DNA from: Phycisphaerales bacterium
Lineage (GTDB): Bacteria; Planctomycetota; Phycisphaerae; Phycisphaerales; UBA1924
Length of the DNA: 59,489 bases
Direction of reading: 5' to 3'
Assembly: GCA_026647565.1 (NCBI GenBank)
Contig: JAPKGU010000003.1
Location: 1-59,489 of the forward strand
The stretch's first letter is position 1; each line of letters starts with the position of its first letter. Both the position numbers and the translations under genes were made by a program. Under the pieces are notes generated by a model, which made no database searches, was not told the DNA's origin, and was given only the letters and a program-made list of their open reading frames with translations. This document shows positions 1 to 7,578 of the stretch, in pieces.

Positions 1-336
1 GGCGCGGCCCTGGCGATGAACGGCATTGGTGGCGCGATCTTCGGCGTCGGCATGGTCGTTCTTGGCTACTGCCCCGGGACCGCGCTCGCTGCGCTCGGAT
101 CGGGCAGCCGCGATGCAGGCGTCGGTGTGATCGGCATGCTCTTCGGAGCCGCGGCGTACGCCGAGGCATTCCCGTGGATCTCCGCGCGACTGGACCCCAT
201 CGCCAACTTCGGCAAGGTCACGTTTGCTGACGTCCTGCACGTCTCGCCGTGGCTCCTGATCGCGGTCCTCGCTGTCTTCGCCATCGGGCTGTTCGTGGTG
301 CTGGAGCGGATCGGGCCAAAGACAAAGGCGGCGTAA
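1..336 (+). CDS. YeeE/YedE-family membrane transporter, C-terminal part (5' truncated)
   Basis: The frame is open from the first base of the window, so the true start lies upstream; 111 residues are visible. The family consists of polytopic inner-membrane proteins linked to uptake of thiosulfate or other sulfur compounds. Visible support is the signature segment 'GYCPGTALAALGSG', whose cysteine belongs to the conserved Cys motif of the family, followed by Gly/Ala-rich hydrophobic stretches and a last membrane helix (LLIAVLAVFAIGLFVVL) ending in a short basic tail. It ends 30 bp before an SDR gene that appears to have its own promoter, so the two need not be one operon. The substrate cannot be told from this fragment. 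Confidence 0.75.
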   Translation, partial: GAALAMNGIGGAIFGVGMVVLGYCPGTALAALGSGSRDAGVGVIGMLFGAAAYAEAFPWISARLDPIANFGKVTFADVLHVSPWLLIAVLAVFAIGLFVVLERIGPKTKAA

Positions 337-352
337 CGCCAGCGCCGCGGGA

Positions 353-358
353 TACCCT
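353..358 (+). promoter_or_regulatory. -10-like TACCCT box, 8 nt before the SDR start
   Basis: TACCCT ends 8 bases before the ATG at 367 and no Shine-Dalgarno is present. It is one of a series of TAnnnT boxes at start codons in this window; transcription would begin at or next to the start codon (leaderless mRNA). Confidence 0.4.
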
Positions 359-366
359 CCGGCATC

Positions 367-1155
367 ATGAGTGACACGCTTCTTTCCGGCCGCATCGCAA
401 TCGTGACAGGCGCCTCCGCCGGCATCGGCGAGGCGATCGCCCGCGACCTGCACGCCCTCGGCGCATCCGTCGTCATCAACGCCCGCCGCGCCGAGAAACT
501 CGAGCAACTCGCGAGGTCGCTGGGCTCACGCGTCGCCATCGCCCCCGGCGATGCCGCGGAAGATTCCACCATCGCCGCCATGCTCGACACCGCCCGCACC
601 ACGTTCGGGGGCGGCACGCGCGAGGCCGATCTGGTCGTGATCAACGCGGGGCGGGGGCTGGGCGGCACCGTCATCACTTCCGACATCTCCCAATGGGACG
701 AGATGATCCGGACGAACGTGCTCGCCGCGGCGAAACTGATCCGCGCGGCGGGGCAGCGGTTGATCAAGGAACAAGAAGGGAAGACGACGACGCAGATGCT
801 GGAGCGGGCGCGGGACATCATCGTCCTCGGCTCGACCGTCGGCCGCCACGTCTCGCCCTTCTCCTCCATGTACGGCGGCACCAAGTTCAACGTCCACGGC
901 ATGGTCGAGGGCGTGCGGCGCGAGATCGGGCCGAAGGGGATCCGCGTTTCGCTGATCGAACCGGGGTTTGTCGTCTCGGAGTTCCAGGGTGTCGCCGGCT
1001 ACGACGACGCGTGGTTGAAGGGCGTGTGGGAGCGGATCGGGCCGGTGCTGAAGCCGGAGGATGTGGCGCGGACGGTGAGCTTCATCGCCGGGCAGCCGCC
1101 ACAGGTGCATGTGAATGACATCATGATCAGGCCGACGAGACAGGATTATCCCTAA
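367..1155 (+). CDS. Short-chain dehydrogenase/reductase (SDR)
   Basis: Predicted 262-residue cytosolic NAD(P)-dependent oxidoreductase. It has the classical SDR order: the nucleotide-binding TGxxxGIG motif (TGASAGIG, about residues 15-22), the NAG motif (VINAGRG), a catalytic serine in 'VLGSTVG', and the YxxxK pair as 'YGGTK'. 'PGFVVSEF' after the active site is the usual substrate-loop region. Length is normal for classical SDRs. An Arg two residues into strand beta-2 (NARRAEKL) suggests NADP preference, which is an inference. The substrate is unknown, and the neighbours (sulfur transporter, O-methyltransferase) do not define a pathway. The start is ATG 367, supported by the TACCCT box just upstream. 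Confidence 0.85.
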   Translation: MSDTLLSGRIAIVTGASAGIGEAIARDLHALGASVVINARRAEKLEQLARSLGSRVAIAPGDAAEDSTIAAMLDTARTTFGGGTREADLVVINAGRGLGGTVITSDISQWDEMIRTNVLAAAKLIRAAGQRLIKEQEGKTTTQMLERARDIIVLGSTVGRHVSPFSSMYGGTKFNVHGMVEGVRREIGPKGIRVSLIEPGFVVSEFQGVAGYDDAWLKGVWERIGPVLKPEDVARTVSFIAGQPPQVHVNDIMIRPTRQDYP

Positions 1156-1302
1156 GGGAGTTCGCGTCGGCCTTGACGGCCGCCGCGAGGGGTACACATG
1201 GGAAAGGCGCCCGTCGGGTGAGCCGTCGGGCTTGGAGTGGTGCGCACTGCGATCACTTTTGCGTTCCTGAGCAGTTGCGTGACACAGAATGGGAAGTTCA
1301 GC

Positions 1303-2001
1303 ATGAGCGACCGCATCGACATGAATCAGGAGCGTTGGGAGCGGACGGGCGCGTACATCCGCGAGGTGTTTGCGCGGACGGATGCGAGGCACGCGGGGAT
1401 CATGGAGCGCGCGATTGCAGCGGGGATGCCGCCGATCGATGCGGGGGCGGAGACGGGGCGGTTCCTTCAGGTGCTGGCGACCACGCTGAACGCGAAGCTG
1501 ATCATCGAGGTGGGGACGCTGGCGGGGTACTCCGCGATCTGGTTGGCGAGAGGGCTTGCTCGCGGGTTGACGGCCAAGGGGCCTCGCGATGGGCGGGTGA
1601 TCACGATCGAGACGTCGGCGACGCATGCCGCGTTCGCGCAGAAGGAGATCGACGGGGCGGACCTTGGATTCTCGATCACGATCCGCCAGGGAAAGGGGAG
1701 TCAGATGCTGCCCGTGCTGCTCGGAGAGTGCGGGCACGGGTCGGCGGACATGGTCTTCTTCGACGCGGAGCGGAGTGAGTACCTGGCCATGCTGGAGACG
1801 GCGCACGCCCTGCTGCGGCGTGGCGGGATCCTGGCGATCGACAACGCGCTCGCGGCCAAACGCTGGACGGCCGACCCGGTGCCGCCGGGCGAGCAACCGG
1901 ACCAGATGGACATCGTGAACCGCACGATCGCGGCCGATTCAAGGTTCCGATCGACGCTCGTGCCGGTGGGCAACGGCGTGCTGGTGGCCGTGAAGGTGTG
2001 A
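1303..2001 (+). CDS. Class I SAM-dependent O-methyltransferase (catechol-OMT-like)
   Basis: Predicted 232-residue cytosolic methyltransferase of the catechol/caffeoyl-CoA O-methyltransferase type (Methyltransf_3). SAM-binding motif I reads 'IIEVGTLAGYSAIWLARGL', followed by the acidic strand 'VITIETSATHAAFAQKEI' and then 'ADMVFFDAERSEYLAMLETAHALLRRGGILAIDNAL', which carries the metal/catechol-site Asp and Asn pattern of the family. ATG 1303 is preferred over an upstream in-frame GTG at 1237 because GGGAAG lies 6 nt before it and the upstream residues (a Cys-containing hydrophobic stub) do not fit the family. It converges on gdhA, with a shared hairpin terminator between. The methyl acceptor is unknown. 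Confidence 0.85.
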   Translation: MSDRIDMNQERWERTGAYIREVFARTDARHAGIMERAIAAGMPPIDAGAETGRFLQVLATTLNAKLIIEVGTLAGYSAIWLARGLARGLTAKGPRDGRVITIETSATHAAFAQKEIDGADLGFSITIRQGKGSQMLPVLLGECGHGSADMVFFDAERSEYLAMLETAHALLRRGGILAIDNALAAKRWTADPVPPGEQPDQMDIVNRTIAADSRFRSTLVPVGNGVLVAVKV

Positions 2002-2015
2002 TGCGAGCGAACGGA

Positions 2016-2043
2016 AAGAGGCCCGGATCTCTCCGGGCCTCTT
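2016..2043. terminator. Bidirectional hairpin terminator between O-methyltransferase and gdhA
   Basis: A perfect 11-bp stem (core GAGGCCCGG/CCGGGCCTC) closes a 6-nt loop between two convergent genes. The A-rich left flank and T-containing right flank allow it to serve both strands. Confidence 0.8.
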
Positions 2044-2074
2044 GTCGTGATGCTGAGAATGTTTGTGAATCGGC

Positions 2075-3409
2075 TTACGGGAAGATGCCGCGGGCCTCGT
2101 ATGCCTTCTGGAGGCGCTCGAGCGCCGCGGCGTATGCCGCCGTGCGGAGGTCGCAGTTGTACTTGCGGCGAGCGTCGCGCGTGCGTCCCGCGGCCTTGAC
2201 CATGTGCTTGTTGAGTTCACGGTCGACGCGCTCGAGTTCCCACGACTGGAAGGTCTTGTTCTGGACCCACTCGAAGTAGGAGACGGTGACGCCGCCGGCG
2301 TTGCAGAGGATGGCGGGGAGGACCTCGATGCCGCGCTTCTGGAGGATGCGCTCGCCGGCGGGCGTCGTCGGGGCGTTTGCGCCCTCGGCGACGACCTTGC
2401 AGTTGAGCATGTTGGCCTCGGGCTCCTGGATCATCTGCTCGAGCGCGGCGGGGATGAAGACGTCGACCTGCGTCTTGTAGAACTCGTCCTTGGTGATGGC
2501 CGTCGCCTTGGTGTAGCCGGCGACGCCGCCCTTCTGCTGGACGTAGACGGCGAGGTCGTTTGCGTCGATGCCCTTGTCGTTGCGGATGAAGCCGGTGTGG
2601 TCGGCCACAGCGGTCATCTTGGCGCCCTTGTCCTGGAAGATCTTGCCCGACCAAGAGCCGACGTTGCCGAAGCCGAGCACGCTGAAGGTGCACTGCTCGG
2701 GCTTGAGCTTGAGTTCGGGGAGCATCTCAACCAGCGTGTCAACGACGCCCTGGCCGGTCGCCTTTTCGCGCCCGAGTGAGCCACCGTACTCGATAGGCTT
2801 GCCGGTGATAACGGCGCCGGGGTTGTGGCCGCCGATCTCGGAGAGGAAGGTGTAGGTGTCGGCGATCCAGGCCATGTGCTGGCTGTTCGAGCCGACATCG
2901 GGAGCGGGGATGTCGTAGTCCGGTCCGATCTGGTGGGCGATCGCGGCGGTGAAGCGGCGGACGATGCGCTCCATCTCGGTCGCGGAGTGCTTGCGGGGAT
3001 CGACCTTGATGCCGCCCTTGCCGCCGCCGTAGGGGACGCCGACGAGGGAGCACTTCATGGTCATGAGGAAGGCGAGGGACTTGACGTCGTCGAGGTGGAC
3101 GTCGTGGTGGAAGCGGAGGCCGCCCTTGTAGGGTCCGAGGGCGTTGTTGTGCTGGACGCGATAGCCCTTGAAGAGCTCGTACTTGCCGGAGTCCATCTTC
3201 ACGGGGAAGTGGACCATGATCTCGTTCTTGGGCTGGGCGAGGATGAGGCGGAGGTATCGCGGGAGGTTCATGATCTCCGCGGCGTGGAGCATGGACCCGA
3301 CGGTCTGGGTGTAGAGGTTGTTGGGATCGTCTGGGAGGCCGACGTCGTGGAGGATGCCGTTGCTGGAGTTCTCGGCCGCGTGCGCCTTGGGCGCCGTCAT
3401 GGTGGTCAT
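2075..3409 (-). CDS. gdhA: Glutamate dehydrogenase (Glu/Leu/Phe/Val dehydrogenase family)
   Basis: Predicted 444-residue cytosolic enzyme that interconverts 2-oxoglutarate plus ammonium and glutamate, linking nitrogen and carbon metabolism. The N-terminal dimerisation domain holds 'GPYKGGLRFHHDV' (substrate-binding Lys near 95) and the family signature 'PYGGGKGGIKVDPRKHS' with the catalytic Lys near 131. The C-terminal Rossmann domain has 'FSVLGFGNVGSWSG' for NAD(P) and the later 'NAGGVTVSYFEWVQN' motif. Length matches the hexameric class of about 420-450 residues. A GGAAAAG sequence lies about 5 nt before the ATG. The gene is monocistronic, transcribed toward the shared terminator at 2016-2043. 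Cofactor choice (NAD or NADP) cannot be settled by eye. Confidence 0.95.
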   Translation of the reverse strand: MTTMTAPKAHAAENSSNGILHDVGLPDDPNNLYTQTVGSMLHAAEIMNLPRYLRLILAQPKNEIMVHFPVKMDSGKYELFKGYRVQHNNALGPYKGGLRFHHDVHLDDVKSLAFLMTMKCSLVGVPYGGGKGGIKVDPRKHSATEMERIVRRFTAAIAHQIGPDYDIPAPDVGSNSQHMAWIADTYTFLSEIGGHNPGAVITGKPIEYGGSLGREKATGQGVVDTLVEMLPELKLKPEQCTFSVLGFGNVGSWSGKIFQDKGAKMTAVADHTGFIRNDKGIDANDLAVYVQQKGGVAGYTKATAITKDEFYKTQVDVFIPAALEQMIQEPEANMLNCKVVAEGANAPTTPAGERILQKRGIEVLPAILCNAGGVTVSYFEWVQNKTFQSWELERVDRELNKHMVKAAGRTRDARRKYNCDLRTAAYAAALERLQKAYEARGIFP

Positions 3410-3490
3410 GGCACTTTTCCGGAAGGAGTGACGGACTGGAGCTTGTGCCGGGTCTCCGAGTACGTCTCGGTTCCGGCTTCCGAACAGTGT

Positions 3491-3513
3491 CCGCCCTGAC
3501 CATTCAGGGGCGG
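3491..3513. repeat. Inverted repeat in the gdhA / receiver-like divergent region
   Basis: CCGCCCTGA and TCAGGGGCGG form a 9-bp stem with one bulged G around a CCAT loop. It lies about 80 bp upstream of gdhA on the minus strand and about 95 bp upstream of the gene at 3608, where an operator or leader structure would be expected. Function is inferred from position only. Confidence 0.35.
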
Positions 3514-3607
3514 TCTACATTCTTGGCCTGAGCCGTGTGCGAATCGACAAGAAACCGTTGTGTCCTTTGGCGGATCGTGGGCGTGGCGGGTCTGGAGGGA
3601 TGGCGGG

Positions 3608-3970
3608 ATGATCCTGTACTTTGCGTCGGATCTGGTGTGGGCGACGCGGATTAAGGCGACGGCGGAGGATCTGGGGATTGCCTGCCGCCCCGTCCGGAAC
3701 CTTGACATGCTTGCCCAGCGTCTTGGGGATTCGGCGCCGGGAGCGTTGATTCTGGATCTGGAGACGGAGGCCGCCGGGCTGGAGCTCCTGCGGGCGTTGA
3801 GGGCGGATGAACGGGGGAAGGGGATGCGGGTGGTGGCGTTCGGGCCTCACGTGAAGAAGGACCTGATGCAAGCGGCACGTGACGCCGGCGCGGACGAGGT
3901 GATGACTCGGGGGGCGTTCGACCACGGGCTGGTGGACGTGCTCGTGCGGCTGGAGTCTGGGGCGCGGTAG
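3608..3970 (+). CDS. Receiver-like (CheY fold) single-domain protein, probably degenerate
   Basis: A 120-residue protein with the alternating strand/helix pattern of a response-regulator receiver. A candidate phosphoacceptor Asp is in 'ALILDLETEAAGLELLRALRA', and 'AGADEVMTRGAF' occupies the usual beta-5 region. Departures from canonical receivers are visible: the acidic pair expected after beta-1 is replaced by 'FASDLVW', and the conserved Lys-Pro after beta-5 is replaced by Arg-Gly. Phosphorylation-dependent switching is therefore doubtful. ATG 3608 has GGAGGG 8 nt upstream; an in-frame ATG at 3560 lacks such a site. No histidine kinase or output domain is adjacent. Confidence 0.55.
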   Translation: MILYFASDLVWATRIKATAEDLGIACRPVRNLDMLAQRLGDSAPGALILDLETEAAGLELLRALRADERGKGMRVVAFGPHVKKDLMQAARDAGADEVMTRGAFDHGLVDVLVRLESGAR

Positions 3971-4045
3971 GGCGCGTGAGCAGGGTGGCGAGCGAGGCAT
4001 CCAGATGTGCGGGACGAAACGAAGGGCAAACTCCGGAGATTGAAC

Positions 4046-5101
4046 ATGGCAACGGGGATGAACGGCGTCGCTGGAGATGGGGTTTCGAGGCGCGGGGCGC
4101 TGGGAGCGATCGGGCTCGGCGTGGCGGGCGTGGGTGTGATCGGAGCGGGACGCGTGAGCGGGACGAAGCGCTCGCAGCCCGGCGCGGGGATCGAGGGGGC
4201 GGGCGCGAGTGATCCGGGCGCGATGCAGGGCGCCGGGTTCTATCGCGCGATGGTGGGCGAGGCGGAGGTGTTCGTCGTCAGCGACGGCTCGTTCTCGCTG
4301 GGCGATCCCTCGCAGATCCTGGCCGTGAATGCGACACAAGATGAGGTCGAGGGGGCGTTGAGAGACGCGTTCCTTGAGCGGGACGGCGTGAGGGGGCAGG
4401 TGAACACGCTGCTGGTGCGGACGCGCGACGCGGTGGTGCTCGTGGACACGGGGACCGGCGGGGCGTTCGGGGCGAGCACGGGGAAGATGACGCAGAACCT
4501 CGCGAGGATCGGACTGACGCCTGCGGACGTGGATGCCGTGGTGCTGACGCATGCGCACGGGGATCACTACGGCGGGCTGCTCGCGGGGCCGACGGCGGCG
4601 GGTTTCAGCAAGGCGAGGTTCCTTGTCTCGAGGGTGGAGCACGATTTCTGGCGCGGGCCGGCTCCCGACTTTGCGAGGTCGGTTCTGCCGAAAGCGTCTC
4701 AGGACCAGATGATCCAGGGCGCGAATCGCGCGCTTGACGCCATCAAGGATCGGATGGACCTGATCGGCGACGGCGACCAGATCGCCCCCGGGATCCACGC
4801 GATGATGCTGGGCGGGCACACGCCGGGGCACCTGGGGGTGCGCGTCGGGTCCGGGAATCAGGAGTTGCTCTTTGTCAGCGACCTGATCCACCACGCGGCG
4901 TTCGGGATGAAGAACCCCGAGTGGCACGTGGCTTTCGACGTCGATCCGGCGGAGGGGTCGCGGGTTCGCCGCGCGATGCTGGAGCGTCTGGCGTCGGACG
5001 GGGCCTTGATCTCCGGAGCGCACCTGCCGTTCCCGGCGTTCGGACATGTCGCGCGGGACGGGAAGGGGTTCCGGTTTGCGCCGGTGTACTGGAGTTGGTA
5101 G
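4046..5101 (+). CDS. Tat-exported metallo-beta-lactamase-fold hydrolase
   Basis: Predicted 351-residue MBL-fold metallohydrolase. The N-terminus has a twin-arginine signal, 'SRRGALGAIGLGVAGVGVIGAG', so export in folded form is likely. The zinc-binding HxHxDH motif is 'THAHGDHYGG' (His169, His171, Asp173, His174), with further metal ligands plausible in 'MLGGHTPGHLGV' and 'LFVSDLIHH'. The closest general type is the quorum-quenching/AttM-PQQ-like group of MBL enzymes acting on esters or lactones; the real substrate is unknown. ATG 4046 has GGAG 7 nt upstream and is preferred to an ATG at 4007. It follows the receiver-like gene by 75 bp on the same strand. Confidence 0.8.
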   Translation: MATGMNGVAGDGVSRRGALGAIGLGVAGVGVIGAGRVSGTKRSQPGAGIEGAGASDPGAMQGAGFYRAMVGEAEVFVVSDGSFSLGDPSQILAVNATQDEVEGALRDAFLERDGVRGQVNTLLVRTRDAVVLVDTGTGGAFGASTGKMTQNLARIGLTPADVDAVVLTHAHGDHYGGLLAGPTAAGFSKARFLVSRVEHDFWRGPAPDFARSVLPKASQDQMIQGANRALDAIKDRMDLIGDGDQIAPGIHAMMLGGHTPGHLGVRVGSGNQELLFVSDLIHHAAFGMKNPEWHVAFDVDPAEGSRVRRAMLERLASDGALISGAHLPFPAFGHVARDGKGFRFAPVYWSW

Positions 5102-5351
5102 GGAAGGGCTGAAATCGGAGTGGGCGGAAGTGTTTGCGCCGGATAGACTCTCTTCCTGCACATTCGGTCGGCCCGCCGGAATCTCCGCGTGCGCGGAGGG
5201 CGGTGATACCGGAAGGCAGGAGTTGCCCCTCAGGGGCCGGACTTGCGCAAGGCGAGTCCGGGATGGGAACGCGGGCGCGCGTTGATCGCCGACCGAGACG
5301 CGCGCGGCGTATCCAGACAACCGGGCGATCCCCGGGAAGACCACAGTTCAC
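5102..5351 (+). promoter_or_regulatory. Structured leader region of rpsA
   Basis: The 250 bp between the MBL gene and rpsA contain at least three hairpins: 5183-5198 (CTCCGC/GCGGAG, 4-nt loop), 5224-5236 (GCCCC/GGGGC) and 5237-5261 (CCGGACT/AGTCCGG, 7 bp). None has a T-tract, so they look like 5' UTR structure and not a terminator. S1 synthesis is autoregulated through its mRNA leader in Gammaproteobacteria; an equivalent role here is inference. Confidence 0.4.
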
Positions 5352-7097
5352 ATGATCGACCACAATCTGATCGGCGCGTTGGGCGGAGACCTGGACGCGG
5401 AGCTTGCGAACCTCCTCGGCGCCAAGGGCGGCGCGATGGAGACGCTGCTGAATGACAAGATCGGCGACCTCTCTCCGGGCAAGCTGATCAAGGGCAAGAT
5501 CATCGGCTTCCAGGGCGAGGATGTCGTCGTGGAGGTTGGGCTCAAGAGCGAGGGTCTGATCCCGCGCGAGGAGTTCGAGAACATGCCCGACCTGAAGGTC
5601 GGGGACTCGGTGGACCTGCTGCTCGAATCGCTCGAGGGCGACGACGGGACCGTGCAGGTTTCCAAGCGCCGCGCGGACCGCATGCTGAACTGGCAGCGGA
5701 TCATCGACACGCAGCGCGAGGGCGACGTGGTCGAGGGCATGGTGACGCGGAAGATCAAGGGCGGCCTTCTGGTCGACATCGGCGTGCCGGTCTTCCTGCC
5801 GGCGTCGCAGGTCGACGTGCGTCGTCCGGGCGAGATCGGGGACTACATCGGGCGCAAGATCCGTGCGCAGATCCTGAAGATCGACACGGAGCGGAAAAAC
5901 ATCGTCATCTCACGGCGCAAGCTGATCGAGGACGAGCGCGACGCGGCGAAGAAGCGTCTGATGTCGACGCTGAAGGAGGGCGAGGTCGTCACCGGCACGG
6001 TGAAGAACATCGCGGACTTCGGCGCGTTCATCGACCTGGGCGGGATCGACGGTCTGCTGCACATCACGGACATGTCGTGGGGCCGGATCAACCACCCGAG
6101 CGAGCTGCTCCGGATCGATCAGAAGATCGAGGTCAAGGTCCTCAACATCGACCGGGAGAAGGAGAAGATCGCGCTGGGTCTGAAGCAGCGCGAGGCCTCC
6201 CCGTGGGAGGAGATCGAGAAGAAGTACCCGGTCGGGTCGCGCGTGCGAGGCTCGGTGGTCAACCTCATGTCGTACGGCGCGTTCGTGCGGCTCGAGGACG
6301 GGATCGAGGGCCTGGTGCACATCTCCGAGATGTCGTGGACCCGCCGGATCAACCATCCGTCGGAGATGGTCCAGCCGAACCAGGAGGTCGATGTCGTCGT
6401 CCTCGAGATCAACAAGGAAAAGCAGGAGATCTCGCTCGGCATGAAGCAGATCGAGGTCAATCCTTGGGAACTCGTCGGGGAGAAGTACCCGACGGGCACG
6501 ATCATCGAGGGCAAGGTGCGGAACCTTGCGAACTACGGCGCTTTCGTCGAGATCGAGCCGGGAATCGACGGCCTGCTCCACATCTCGGACATGTCGTGGA
6601 CGCGAAAGGTCACGCATCCGAACGAGGTCGTCAAGAAGGGCGACTCGATCCGCTGCGTCGTGCTCGAGGTCGATCAGGAGAAGCAGCGCATCTCCCTGGG
6701 CCTCAAGCAGCTCACCGAGGATCCGTGGGTGGCGGCGATCCCCGAGCACTACAAGCCGGGCATGGTCGTTCGCGGTGCGGTTACGAAGATCACCAACTTC
6801 GGCGTCTTCGTCGAGCTGGAGTCCGATCTCGAGGGTCTGCTCCACATCTCCGAGCTGGCCGACCACAAGGTCGAGAACCCGCAGGACGTGGTCAAGCCCG
6901 GCGATGAAGTCGACGTCAAGATCCTCCGCGTCGACACGGGCGATCGCAAGATCGGCCTCTCGCTCAAGCGCGCCCAGTGGGGCGACAGCACGCAGGCACG
7001 CGGCAGCGACGAGCCGGCCGATCGCCTCACGCCCAAGCCCACGCGCGGCGGCATGGACACGCACGGCTCCATGGGCACGGACAAGATCAAGCTCTGA
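5352..7097 (+). CDS. rpsA: 30S ribosomal protein S1
   Basis: Predicted 581-residue ribosomal protein S1, which holds mRNA on the 30S subunit and aids initiation on structured or weak-SD messages. Six S1/OB repeats can be followed: domains start near residues 43, 124, 207, 292, 379 and 466. Domains 3-6 carry the repeated 'GAFV(R/E)...IEGLVHISEMSW' pattern and end with 'I(S/A)LGLKQ'. The first two are divergent, as in other bacteria, where they dock on the ribosome. Length and domain count match E. coli S1. A short Gly/Asp-rich tail ends 'GTDKIKL'. It has its own structured leader and a strong terminator. Confidence 0.96.
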   Translation: MIDHNLIGALGGDLDAELANLLGAKGGAMETLLNDKIGDLSPGKLIKGKIIGFQGEDVVVEVGLKSEGLIPREEFENMPDLKVGDSVDLLLESLEGDDGTVQVSKRRADRMLNWQRIIDTQREGDVVEGMVTRKIKGGLLVDIGVPVFLPASQVDVRRPGEIGDYIGRKIRAQILKIDTERKNIVISRRKLIEDERDAAKKRLMSTLKEGEVVTGTVKNIADFGAFIDLGGIDGLLHITDMSWGRINHPSELLRIDQKIEVKVLNIDREKEKIALGLKQREASPWEEIEKKYPVGSRVRGSVVNLMSYGAFVRLEDGIEGLVHISEMSWTRRINHPSEMVQPNQEVDVVVLEINKEKQEISLGMKQIEVNPWELVGEKYPTGTIIEGKVRNLANYGAFVEIEPGIDGLLHISDMSWTRKVTHPNEVVKKGDSIRCVVLEVDQEKQRISLGLKQLTEDPWVAAIPEHYKPGMVVRGAVTKITNFGVFVELESDLEGLLHISELADHKVENPQDVVKPGDEVDVKILRVDTGDRKIGLSLKRAQWGDSTQARGSDEPADRLTPKPTRGGMDTHGSMGTDKIKL

Positions 7098-7126
7098 TCC
7101 GAACCTGTGGCACCATCGAAGTTCGC

Positions 7127-7159
7127 AGCCCCGGTCGCAGGACCGGGGCTTTTTCTTTC
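7127..7159 (+). terminator. Rho-independent terminator of rpsA
   Basis: A perfect 10-bp stem (AGCCCCGGTC/GACCGGGGCT) with GCAG loop is followed directly by TTTTTCTTTCTT, the best canonical terminator in the window, 30 nt after the rpsA stop. Confidence 0.95.
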
Positions 7160-7230
7160 TTCGGGCGATGCTCTGGGTTCCTCGGCTCGCTTCGGGGCGG
7201 GTCGCACGGGCGTGGAGCCACCGGAAGCGA

Positions 7231-7259
7231 CACGCCCCGACCTTCCAGGCCGGGGCGTG
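7231..7259. repeat. Strong intergenic hairpin, no T-tract
   Basis: CACGCCCCG/CGGGGCGTG form a 9-bp stem around an 11-nt loop that can itself pair (CCT/AGG). It lies in the 481-bp space between rpsA and the exported protein at 7579. It could end a minus-strand transcript that covers the tiny frame at 7372-7455, but no U-run follows on either strand. Confidence 0.4.
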
Positions 7260-7371
7260 TGGTTCGATCGAGTCCCGTGATGGGCGGGACGGTGCAAGGC
7301 GGCTTTCAGGCACGAATGGGGCGTTCGCCCGGAGGGTCTGGACGCTCGCGATTTCGCGAGGCCCCGTACGC

Positions 7372-7455
7372 TCAGCAGAGCGCCAGGTAGCTCAGGAGGG
7401 CGAAGGCGACGAGTCGAAGTCGATTGTCCGAGATGGCGAGCATGGCTTTCAGCAT
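7372..7455 (-). CDS. Possible 27-residue hydrophobic small protein
   Basis: A minus-strand frame reads MLKAMLAISDNRLRLVAFAL followed by LSYLALC. It has an AAGGA about 9 nt upstream, GC-rich third positions like the neighbours, and one hydrophobic helix ending in Cys. It sits in the otherwise gene-free interval 7160-7578. Such short frames occur by chance; there is no homologue I recognise. Confidence 0.2.
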   Translation of the reverse strand: MLKAMLAISDNRLRLVAFALLSYLALC

Positions 7456-7578
7456 CTTTGGGTGTCCTTCGCACATCCATGTTCAATGGGCGTGCCAGGC
7501 CACCATGCCCGACGCGGAACCCTGTTTCCACGCCCCGGAGGGGCTTGGGTCCGCGAAGTGAGTGTACCGGAGTCAACG

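Noticed and set aside
7250-7285. T-loop-like GGTTCGATC after a GC-rich stem, as in a tRNA 3' half
   Set aside because: The flanking 5-bp T-stem does not pair, and no acceptor or anticodon arm or CCA fits upstream.
6526-7578. Upstream extension of the exported-protein frame (7579-9612) through rpsA
   Set aside because: It overlaps a certain gene in another frame and crosses the rpsA terminator; residues are Ser/Arg-rich noise.
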